This document shows positions 1-5,546 of a DNA stretch of 8,456 nt, in pieces. Numbering within the stretch: the stretch's first letter is position 1; each line of letters starts with the position of its first letter. The notes beneath the pieces are model-generated. The model ran no database searches. It was not told the DNA's origin and saw nothing but the letters and a program-made list of their open reading frames with translations. Source of the stretch: Oscillospiraceae bacterium (GTDB taxonomy: Bacteria; Bacillota; Clostridia; Oscillospirales; Acutalibacteraceae). A program made the position numbers and the translations under genes. The stretch covers positions 1-8,456 of the forward strand of contig JAQXHW010000022.1 in the NCBI GenBank assembly GCA_029007475.1, given 5' to 3'.

Positions 1-1
1 A

Positions 2-139
2 TTTGAAAATAATGCCGTTTCGGTAAAAAGGAGCGAGGGGTTTGGAGTAAAAAAAGAAAAGCCCGAATTTGACGAGCTTTCAAGGATTGCAAACGAAAAG
101 GATATTTCCATATTTGAAGCGAGAAATTTTGTAAAGTAA
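2..139 (+). CDS. larC: C-terminal end of a LarC-like nickel-pincer cofactor protein (5' truncated by window edge)
   Basis: An open frame enters from the left edge and ends at TAA 137-139, leaving 45 residues. The tail has a GFGVKKEKPEFDEL stretch followed by a short helix (LSRIANEKDISIFEAR). This matches my memory of the extreme C-terminus of the LarC/DUF111 family, where a glycine-valine-lysine patch leads into a PEY/PEF-D-L-xx-IA motif. LarC inserts nickel into the pyridinium pincer cofactor used by lactate racemase and related enzymes. Only the tail is present, so no catalytic or metal-binding residue can be checked, and no other lar gene is in view. The gene runs convergently to thrS and ends at the shared terminator at 158-196. 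The frame itself is quite secure; the family name rests on one short motif. Confidence 0.55.
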   Translation, partial: FENNAVSVKRSEGFGVKKEKPEFDELSRIANEKDISIFEARNFVK

Positions 140-150
140 AATCACTTTAC
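131..150 (+). other. Short hairpin overlapping the larC-like stop codon
   Basis: GTAAAGT (131-137) and ACTTTAC (144-150) form a 7-bp stem with a 6-nt loop. The TAA stop lies at the base of the loop (137-139). It has no U-run of its own and sits directly before the true terminator, with which it shares the GTAAAG/CTTTAC hexamers. It is probably an mRNA 3'-end structure or a decayed terminator half. Confidence 0.4.
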
Positions 151-157
151 AAATAAG

Positions 158-196
158 AAGCACTGTAAAGCGTATAACTTTACAGTGCTTTGTTTT
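158..196. terminator. Bidirectional intrinsic terminator between the larC-like gene and thrS
   Basis: A perfect 13-bp stem, AAGCACTGTAAAG (158-170) with CTTTACAGTGCTT (178-190), encloses a 7-nt loop. On the plus strand it is followed by TGTTTT (191-196), so it ends the larC-like transcript. Read from the minus strand, the same stem follows the thrS stop (198-200) by about 8 nt and is followed by CTTATTT, so it can also end thrS. Confidence 0.85.
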
Positions 197-197
197 A

Positions 198-2135
198 TTA
201 TCTGGCTTTTGTTGCGATTTCAACTGTGATTCTTGAAAGAAATTCATCAAGCGTTGTTGCACCCTCGTCACCGTTTTTGCGAGAACGAACGGAAATTGTG
301 CCTTCTTCGATATCCTTATCACCGACAAGAATCATATACGGAATTTTTTCAAGCTGAGCAGAACGAATCTTGAAGCCAATCTTTTCGCTTCTGTCGTCCA
401 ACTCACAGCGAACACCGGCTGCTTGAAGCTTCGCCATAACCTCACGGCAATAATCCTGATGTCTGTCGGCAACAGGAAGGAACTTAACCTGAACAGGAGC
501 AAGCCAGGTTGGGAATGCACCGGCATACTTTTCGATAAGCAATGCGAGAGTTCTTTCATAGCAACCGATTGAGGTTCTGTGGATAATGTAAGGATTCTTC
601 TTCTGTCCGTCCGAATCAACATATTCCATACCGAATTTTTCAGCAAGCATCTGGTCAATTTGGATAGTAACAAGTGTGTCTTCCTTACCAAATACATTCT
701 TGATTTGAATATCAAGCTTCGGTCCGTAGAAAGCGGCTTCGCCGATACCTATTTCATAATCAATGCCGAGATCGTCAAGAATATTCTTCATAACACTCTG
801 AGCTTCATCCCATTGCTCCTCAGTTCCGATATACTTTTCACGGTTTTCAGGATCCCATTGAGAGAAACGATAAGTCAAATCCTCTTTCAGTCCGATAGTT
901 TCCATCATATAATTTGTCAGTTCAAGACAAGACTTAAATTCTTCTTCAAGCTGGTCGGGACGGCACATAAGATGTCCTTCGGAAATAGTAAACTGACGAA
1001 CACGAATAAGTCCGTGCATTTCACCCGATGCTTCGTTACGGAACAAGGTTGAGGTTTCGTCATATCTCAGAGGAAGGTCACGGTATGAACGAGGTCTGTT
1101 AAGATATGCCTGATATTGGAAAGGACAGGTCATTGGACGAAGTGCAAATACTTCCTTGTCTTTTTCGGGATCACCCATAACGAACATACCGTCCTGATAA
1201 TGGTCCCAGTGACCTGAAATCTTGTACAAATCCGACTTCGCCATCAAAGGTGTCTTTGTCAGCAACCAGCCTCTCTTTTCTTCTTCATCCTCAACCCAGC
1301 GTTGAAGCGTTTGAATAATCTTTGTTCCCTTTGGAAGAAGAATAGGCAAGCCTTGACCGATATAATCAACAGTAGTGAAAATTTCGAGCTCCCTGCCAAG
1401 CTTGTTATGGTCACGCTTCTTTGCTTCTTCAAGGGCTGTAAGATATTCTTCAAGCATAGATGCTTTCGGAAAAGCAATACCATATACGCGACAAAGCATC
1501 TTGTTTTTCTCGTCGCCACGCCAATATGCACCTGTGCATTGTGTAAGCTTAAACGCCTTTACATTCTTCATATCCATAAGGTGAGGACCTGCACAAAGCT
1601 CGATAAACTCGCCTTGCTCATAAAAACTGATTGGTTCACCTTTTTCGGCGTGCTCCTTAATGAGCTCGATTTTATACGGCTCATTTTTGCTTTCCATAAG
1701 GGAAATGGCTTCATCTACCGGAAGCTCAAAGCGTTTGATTTCCGGATTTTCCTTTACGATTTTTTTCATTTCGGCTTCGATTTTTTGCAAATCATCCGGA
1801 GAAAATGAATTTTCTACATCAAAATCATAATAAAATCCGTTGTCGATAGCGGGACCGATAGTAAGTTTTGCATCGGGATAAAGGCGTTTTACTGCTTGAG
1901 CCATAATATGAGAAGCGGTATGGTTAAAGGCTTTTTGACCGTCTTTATCGTCAAAGGTGAGAATTTCAAGTGATGCATCCGAATCAATTACAGTTCTTAA
2001 ATCCTGAACCTGACCGTTAATTCTACAACAGGTTGCGTTTCTGAAAAGACCCATAGAAATGTCTTTTGTAATATCGGCAGCAGTTTTGGACTCGTTATAC
2101 TCTAATACTGAGCCGTCTTTTAGTGTGATTTTCAT
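198..2135 (-). CDS. thrS: Threonine--tRNA ligase (ThrRS)
   Basis: A cytoplasmic class II synthetase that charges tRNA-Thr with threonine using ATP; 645 residues, normal for the family. Domains in order: TGS domain (about 1-61); editing domain with HTASH (H72, H76) and CAGPH (C181, H185), the residues that clear mischarged Ser-tRNA-Thr; catalytic core (about 245-540); anticodon-binding domain (about 546-645). The zinc/threonine ligands are visible as C337 (MTCP), H388 (SEGH) and H519 (IIHR). Motif 2 reads FRNEASGEMHGLIRVRQF, then FTISEGHLM where the E. coli-type enzyme has FTQDDAHIF, so this is a divergent catalytic-core subtype. The ATG at 2135 has AGGAGG (2148-2143) 7 nt upstream. The gene is single, controlled by the T-box leader at about 2150-2370, and ends at the 158-196 terminator. 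Confidence 0.97.
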   Translation of the reverse strand: MKITLKDGSVLEYNESKTAADITKDISMGLFRNATCCRINGQVQDLRTVIDSDASLEILTFDDKDGQKAFNHTASHIMAQAVKRLYPDAKLTIGPAIDNGFYYDFDVENSFSPDDLQKIEAEMKKIVKENPEIKRFELPVDEAISLMESKNEPYKIELIKEHAEKGEPISFYEQGEFIELCAGPHLMDMKNVKAFKLTQCTGAYWRGDEKNKMLCRVYGIAFPKASMLEEYLTALEEAKKRDHNKLGRELEIFTTVDYIGQGLPILLPKGTKIIQTLQRWVEDEEEKRGWLLTKTPLMAKSDLYKISGHWDHYQDGMFVMGDPEKDKEVFALRPMTCPFQYQAYLNRPRSYRDLPLRYDETSTLFRNEASGEMHGLIRVRQFTISEGHLMCRPDQLEEEFKSCLELTNYMMETIGLKEDLTYRFSQWDPENREKYIGTEEQWDEAQSVMKNILDDLGIDYEIGIGEAAFYGPKLDIQIKNVFGKEDTLVTIQIDQMLAEKFGMEYVDSDGQKKNPYIIHRTSIGCYERTLALLIEKYAGAFPTWLAPVQVKFLPVADRHQDYCREVMAKLQAAGVRCELDDRSEKIGFKIRSAQLEKIPYMILVGDKDIEEGTISVRSRKNGDEGATTLDEFLSRITVEIATKAR

Positions 2136-2142
2136 ATTTATA

Positions 2143-2182
2143 CCTCCTAAAAAATAAAATCACCCTGCATAAAAACAGGGTG
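2143..2182 (-). terminator. T-box attenuator terminator and thrS ribosome binding site
   Basis: Read on the minus strand, CACCCTG (2182-2176) pairs with CAGGGTG (2167-2161) around an 8-nt loop, followed by ATTTTATTTTTT (2160-2149). This is a textbook attenuator terminator. The thrS Shine-Dalgarno AGGAGG (2148-2143) follows immediately. The left arm CACCCTG can instead pair with CAGGTGG of the T-box sequence, giving the competing antiterminator. Confidence 0.93.
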
Positions 2183-2370
2183 AATAAAATATCCACGGTT
2201 CCACCTGAATTGCGAAAAATCGCCACTCAATGCTCGTAACGGGAGCAAGCCGTCCTGTATTAAAGGCACTCCGGAGTGGTAGCTGATGCTAATAATGTGC
2301 GTTCTCGCACCAAACGAACGCTCTCTGCAACACTCAAAGCACAGTCGTGTCTCCATCAAAGCTTTGATTT
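2150..2370 (-). promoter_or_regulatory. Threonine T-box riboswitch (thrS leader)
   Basis: The minus-strand leader contains AGGTGGAACCGTGG (2206-2193), a close match to the T-box consensus AGGGTGGNACCGCGG whose bulge binds the 3' NCCA end of uncharged tRNA. The Stem I apical region is recognisable: AGAGAG (2326-2321), a GCGTTC/GAACGC stem (2321-2316 with 2304-2299) and a GGTGCGA loop (2311-2305). On the 3' side of Stem I, ACC (2280-2278) followed by A is the likely threonine specifier codon, with CTCC behind it able to pair with GGAG near the 5' base. A further hairpin TGCTC/GAGCA lies at about 2247-2231. Uncharged tRNA-Thr should stabilise the antiterminator and switch thrS on. The class is certain; the exact specifier position is inferred by hand. 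Confidence 0.95.
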
Positions 2371-2375
2371 TTTCT

Positions 2376-2404
2376 ATAATAGCACCCTAAATCGAATTTG
2401 TCAA
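2376..2404 (-). promoter_or_regulatory. Sigma-A promoter for the thrS T-box transcript
   Basis: On the minus strand, TTGACA (2404-2399) is a perfect -35, followed by a 17-nt spacer and TATTAT (2381-2376) as the -10. Transcription should begin near 2369, just before Stem I of the T-box. Confidence 0.85.
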
Positions 2405-2453
2405 GCATTATAAAAATATAATGAGTATATACAAGTTATATGTAAATAACTCC

Positions 2454-2482
2454 TTGACAAGTACAAAATATAGGTGTATTAT
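2454..2482 (+). promoter_or_regulatory. Sigma-A promoter for rny
   Basis: TTGACA (2454-2459), a 17-nt spacer and TATTAT (2477-2482) form a near-consensus promoter with the same two hexamers and spacing as the divergent thrS promoter. Transcription near 2489 would give a leader of about 120 nt. A small inverted repeat GTTAT/ATAAC (2435-2450) lies just upstream of the -35. Confidence 0.82.
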
Positions 2483-2608
2483 AGTTTTGATATTTTACAC
2501 TGTGATAATATGGGGTAAGATAATCGCAAATTGCATAAAACTGTACCTTTTCTGATGAAATTAATAAGTTATGTAACAAAAATCTAAACAGAAGGAGGTG
2601 CTATTGAT

Positions 2609-4168
2609 ATGAAAGTAAGTATTGCTGTAACTATAATATTGGCAGTTGCCTGTGCTATAGCTTTCGGTATTCTTGGATTTGCGTTGGGCTTTATGAAGCG
2701 TGGCAAGGACGATGCCGAAAAAATCGGTGATGCAACCGAGCAGGCTACAAAGATTTTGAATAATGCTCTCACAGAAGCTGAAAGCACAAAAAAAGCTCAG
2801 CTTATGGAGGCAAAGGACGAAATTCACAAGCTTCGTTCCGACGCAGACAAGGAAATCCGCGAAAGAAGAAACGAAGTCCAAAAACAAGAAAAAAGACTCA
2901 TTCAGCGTGAGGAATATCTTGACAAAAGAGCTGATACCTTAGAACAAAAAAATGAAAATCTAAGCGAAAAACTTAAAAAAGCAGACGAAAAATTACTTGA
3001 AATTGATGGCATCAAGAAAAGTCAGTTTGATATGCTCGAAAGAATTTCGGGTTTATCCCAAGAAGAAGCAAAAGCTCAACTTATGAGTTCACTCGAATCA
3101 GAGCTTGACCTCGAAAAGAGTAAGCGTATTCTCGAACACGAACAAATGATTAAGGACCAAAGCGATGTCCTTGCAAGAGAAATTATCGGCACAGCTATTC
3201 AGCGTTGTGCTGCCGACCACACAGCAGAAACCACTGTTACTGTTGTTGCTCTCCCGTCGGATGAAACAAAGGGCAGAATCATCGGCAGAGAGGGTAGAAA
3301 CATCCGTGCAATCGAAAAAATCACAGGCGTCGAACTCATTATTGATGATACTCCGGAGGCTATCACAGTAAGCTCATTTGACCCTGTAAGACGAGAGATT
3401 GCAAGACTCACACTCGAAAGACTCATTCAAGACGGTCGTATTCACCCAACAAGAATTGAGGAAATGTACGACAAGTCCAAGAGAGAAATTGAGCAAACAA
3501 TCAAGGCTGAGGGCGAAAAAGCCGTTATTACAGCCAACTGCGGTTCAATTCATCCGGAATTAGTAAAGCTTTTAGGTAAGCTCAAATTCCGTACATCTTA
3601 CGGACAAAGCGTGCTCAAGCACTCACTTGAAGTAAGCTATATTGCAGGCTTAATGGCAGCAGAGCTTGGTGCTGACGAAAAGCTTGCTAGGCGTGCAGGT
3701 CTTTTGCACGATATCGGTAAGGCTCTCGACCACGAAATGGACGGAAGCCACATCGAGCTTGGCGTCGAGGTGGCAAGAAAGTATAAGGAAAGCGACGCAG
3801 TTATCCACGCAATTCACGCTCACCACGGTGATATTGAAGCCAAGACCGTTGTTGCTTGCTTAGTTCAGGCAGCCGACGCAATCTCAGCAGCAAGACCCGG
3901 AGCAAGGCGTGAGAATCTTGAAAATTACATCAAGCGTCTTGAGAAGCTTGAGGAAGTTGCATCCTCATTCGAGGGTGTTGACAGCTCCTTTGCTATCCAG
4001 GCGGGCCGCGAGGTTAGAATCATGGTTAAGCCCGAGGTTGTCGGTGACGATAAAATGGCAGCCCTCGCCCGTGAGATTTGTCAGAAGATCGAGCAGGATT
4101 TGGAATATCCCGGCCATATCAAGGTTCACGTTATCCGCGAATCCCGCGCAATCGACTTTGCAAAATAA
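2609..4168 (+). CDS. rny: Ribonuclease Y, membrane-anchored endoribonuclease
   Basis: RNase Y starts mRNA decay by internal cleavage and is the RNase E counterpart in many Firmicutes; it acts at the membrane as an oligomer. At 519 residues it is almost the length of the B. subtilis protein. Order: N-terminal transmembrane helix (about 4-28) followed by basic residues KRGK; long charged coiled coil (about 35-195); KH RNA-binding domain with GRIIGREGRN (222-231); HD domain with H338, the HD pair H367-D368 (LLHDIGKA), an HAHHGD cluster (403-408) and D423 (AADAIS), the expected divalent-metal ligands; C-terminal domain to the end. The start is fixed by AAGGAGGTG (2592-2600) 8 nt before the ATG. 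It has its own promoter (2454-2482) and terminator (4199-4233), so it appears monocistronic. All key residues are present. Confidence 0.97.
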   Translation: MKVSIAVTIILAVACAIAFGILGFALGFMKRGKDDAEKIGDATEQATKILNNALTEAESTKKAQLMEAKDEIHKLRSDADKEIRERRNEVQKQEKRLIQREEYLDKRADTLEQKNENLSEKLKKADEKLLEIDGIKKSQFDMLERISGLSQEEAKAQLMSSLESELDLEKSKRILEHEQMIKDQSDVLAREIIGTAIQRCAADHTAETTVTVVALPSDETKGRIIGREGRNIRAIEKITGVELIIDDTPEAITVSSFDPVRREIARLTLERLIQDGRIHPTRIEEMYDKSKREIEQTIKAEGEKAVITANCGSIHPELVKLLGKLKFRTSYGQSVLKHSLEVSYIAGLMAAELGADEKLARRAGLLHDIGKALDHEMDGSHIELGVEVARKYKESDAVIHAIHAHHGDIEAKTVVACLVQAADAISAARPGARRENLENYIKRLEKLEEVASSFEGVDSSFAIQAGREVRIMVKPEVVGDDKMAALAREICQKIEQDLEYPGHIKVHVIRESRAIDFAK

Positions 4169-4198
4169 CCGGCAAAAATATTCACTGAAAGAATTATG

Positions 4199-4233
4199 CT
4201 CCGCAAGAGATTATCTTGCGGAGTTCTTTATTT
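4199..4233 (+). terminator. Intrinsic terminator of rny
   Basis: CTCCGCAAGA (4199-4208) and TCTTGCGGAG (4214-4223) form a perfect 10-bp stem with a 5-nt loop, followed by TTCTTTATTT. It lies 30 nt after the rny stop. Confidence 0.92.
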
Positions 4234-4288
4234 GAAATAAATTGCAGAGTAAAGTGTTATTCAGCAACTAAACTATTGTTTTCGATGA

Positions 4289-4330
4289 TTTTTACTTATA
4301 AAAGGAGCATTTTTACTTATAAAAGGAGCA
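4289..4330. repeat. Perfect 21-bp tandem duplication (two full units)
   Basis: Unit 1 (4289-4309) and unit 2 (4310-4330) are identical: TTTTTACTTATAAAAGGAGC plus a final A. TTTTA follows as the start of a third unit. The array ends 8 bp before the -35 of the promoter at 4339-4367. A 21-bp period is two helical turns, so both copies face the same side of the DNA. It may be a tandem operator or a replication-slippage duplication. Confidence 0.9.
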
Positions 4331-4338
4331 TTTTATTC

Positions 4339-4367
4339 TTGCAAACGTAAAATGGCTGTGCTATACT
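4339..4367 (+). promoter_or_regulatory. Candidate sigma-A promoter of a small transcription unit
   Basis: TTGCAA (4339-4344), 17-nt spacer, TATACT (4362-4367). Expected start is near 4374. No long gene lies downstream on this strand before the terminator at 4537-4574, so the predicted transcript is only about 200 nt. Confidence 0.6.
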
Positions 4368-4418
4368 TCAAAATAGAGTTTTAGTTCAAAGAAGATTTAC
4401 GAGAAAGGGCGTGAGGCA

Positions 4419-4532
4419 ATGTCTAAGTTCTATATTAATCAGCATAATATGCAATCAGTTACTCAAAAGGCAAAACTATGCAGTGATTTCTATACCTTTG
4501 TGCATTGTTCTCATGTCAGCTTGTATAGATAA
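4419..4532 (+). CDS. Possible 37-residue small protein of unknown function
   Basis: ATG 4419 to TAA 4530-4532, 37 codons. AAAGGG (4404-4409) lies 9 nt upstream as a plausible Shine-Dalgarno, and a candidate promoter ends about 50 nt before the start codon. The peptide begins MSKFYINQHN, has two cysteines (C21 and C30) in a CSDFYTFVHC segment, and ends LYR. I see no signal peptide, transmembrane helix, double-glycine leader or known domain. The unit is closed by a terminator 5 nt after the stop codon. That promoter-RBS-ORF-terminator order supports expression, but an ORF this short can arise by chance. The transcript could be a small RNA instead, or the remnant of a longer gene. Confidence 0.35.
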   Translation: MSKFYINQHNMQSVTQKAKLCSDFYTFVHCSHVSLYR

Positions 4533-4536
4533 AATT

Positions 4537-4574
4537 AATCCGCTGTGACGTTTTGCCGCAGCGGATTTTTATTT
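4537..4574. terminator. Bidirectional terminator between the small unit and the radical SAM gene
   Basis: AATCCGCTG (4537-4545) and CAGCGGATT (4559-4567) form a 9-bp stem with a 13-nt loop. On the plus strand a TTTTTATTTA run (4566-4575) follows, ending the small transcript. On the minus strand the stem begins 8 nt after the radical SAM stop (4576-4578) and is followed by AATTTTA, so it can serve that gene too. Confidence 0.82.
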
Positions 4575-4575
4575 A

Positions 4576-5457
4576 TTATTCCGTTTTAGAACTATAATCC
4601 CACTGCGGAATATAGCTTTCATCGGCGGAATTTAGCTCTTGCATAAACCCATCAAGACCTAAGTCCCACAGGTGATTAAGCACCTTTTCGTATTCGCGCT
4701 TGGTGATTTTTCGGTTTAGCTTGGGGTATTCGTGTGCCTTGCCGTGAGGTATGTATTGTCCCATTAGGCTCACCGTTATGTTATCACCGAAATTCTCTTT
4801 GAGGATATCTAAAACTCCCATACTGTTTTTCGTGTGATTCGGCAGTACGAGATGCCGAACGATAACTCCCTTTTGTGCGATACCTCTGCCGTCAAGGGAA
4901 AGATTTCCCTTTTGCCTAAGCATTTCGCCTATGGCTTTGGATGCGACCGCGCTGTAATTTTCGCAACCGGAGTAGGCAAGGGCGAGAGCATCGTCAGAGT
5001 ATTTGAAGTCGGGCAGATAAATATCAACAATACCCTCTAAGGCTCTGAGAGTTTCAACTCTCTCAAACCCGGAGCAATTATATACTACGGGAATGTTTGG
5101 CCTGTAAAGCTCAAAGCTCTTAATTATCTGGGGAACAAAATGGGTAGCGCTTACCAGATTTATATTATGAACACCCATGTCCTCAAGCCTTTTGTACTCA
5201 TGGCTTAGTGTCTCGGCAGTAATGGGTACACCTTGGCATTTTGAGGATATTTCGTAATTTTGGCAGAAAACGCAGCCGAGGGTACAGCCCGAAAAGAAAA
5301 CTGCACCGCTGCCTTTTGTACCGCTTATGGGAGGTTCCTCCCAAAAGTGAGGGGCAATTCTTGCAACCCTTGCAGTAAGGGGTAAATTGCATTTGCCGCC
5401 GGCTGTATCAAAATCTCTGTATGCTCCGCATTTGTGAGGGCAGAGTCTGCATTTCAT
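4576..5457 (-). CDS. Radical SAM protein, PflX-like (COG1313; pyruvate-formate-lyase-activase homologue)
   Basis: A 293-residue cytoplasmic Fe-S protein. The radical SAM motif CTLGCVFC (C58, C62, C65) should bind the 4Fe-4S cluster that cleaves S-adenosylmethionine. Before it is a cysteine-rich N-terminus, MKCRLCPHKCG with a further GGKC (C3, C6, C10, C23), typical of the COG1313/PflX group and possibly a second metal site. Later landmarks are NCSGFE (about 126-131), DIYLPDFKY (about 145-153) and GQYIPHGKA (about 233-241). I chose ATG 5457 because GGTGAT (5467-5462) sits 4 nt upstream as a Shine-Dalgarno; an in-frame GTG at 5466 would add three residues. No formate-lyase-type glycyl radical enzyme is nearby, so the target is unknown and a specific activase role should not be assumed. 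Confidence 0.88.
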   Translation of the reverse strand: MKCRLCPHKCGAYRDFDTAGGKCNLPLTARVARIAPHFWEEPPISGTKGSGAVFFSGCTLGCVFCQNYEISSKCQGVPITAETLSHEYKRLEDMGVHNINLVSATHFVPQIIKSFELYRPNIPVVYNCSGFERVETLRALEGIVDIYLPDFKYSDDALALAYSGCENYSAVASKAIGEMLRQKGNLSLDGRGIAQKGVIVRHLVLPNHTKNSMGVLDILKENFGDNITVSLMGQYIPHGKAHEYPKLNRKITKREYEKVLNHLWDLGLDGFMQELNSADESYIPQWDYSSKTE

Positions 5458-5473
5458 AATTATCACCGAATTC

Positions 5474-5502
5474 AGTATAACATAATTTGTTTTATTTGAA
5501 AA
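5474..5502 (-). promoter_or_regulatory. Candidate promoter for the radical SAM gene
   Basis: On the minus strand TTTTCA (5502-5497, weak -35), a 17-nt spacer and TATACT (5479-5474) lie just upstream of the gene. The predicted start near 5467 would leave a leader of about 10 nt beginning at the GGTGAT ribosome binding site. The -35 overlaps that of the divergent exporter promoter. Confidence 0.5.
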
Positions 5503-5524
5503 GACAGCAATCAGTTAATAAACT
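5496..5524 (+). promoter_or_regulatory. Candidate promoter for the ABC exporter operon
   Basis: TTGAAA (5496-5501), 17-nt spacer, TAAACT (5519-5524). The predicted start near 5531 leaves a leader of roughly 16 nt containing the ribosome binding site. The -10 is only a moderate match, so the assignment is tentative. Confidence 0.42.
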
Positions 5525-5532
5525 AAACCCTA

Positions 5533-5539
5533 AAGGAGG
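5533..5539 (+). promoter_or_regulatory. Ribosome binding site fixing a TTG start for the exporter ATPase
   Basis: AAGGAGG lies 7 nt before TTG 5547. The longer frame from TTG 5487 has no Shine-Dalgarno and would overlap the promoter region, so TTG 5547 is preferred. Confidence 0.85.
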
Positions 5540-5546
5540 GAAAAAT

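Noticed and set aside
2147..2359. Minus-strand 70-codon frame upstream of thrS
   Set aside because: It lies wholly within the T-box leader RNA, whose conserved elements fully explain the sequence.
3909..4235. 108-codon plus-strand frame over the end of rny
   Set aside because: It is a shadow of the rny coding frame and runs through the rny terminator.
4289..4335. CRISPR or plasmid-iteron array
   Set aside because: The two copies are directly abutting with no spacers, and no replication protein is nearby.
5487..5546. Longer N-terminus for the exporter ATPase starting at TTG 5487
   Set aside because: It lacks a Shine-Dalgarno and would pass through the promoter region, whereas TTG 5547 has AAGGAGG at ideal spacing.
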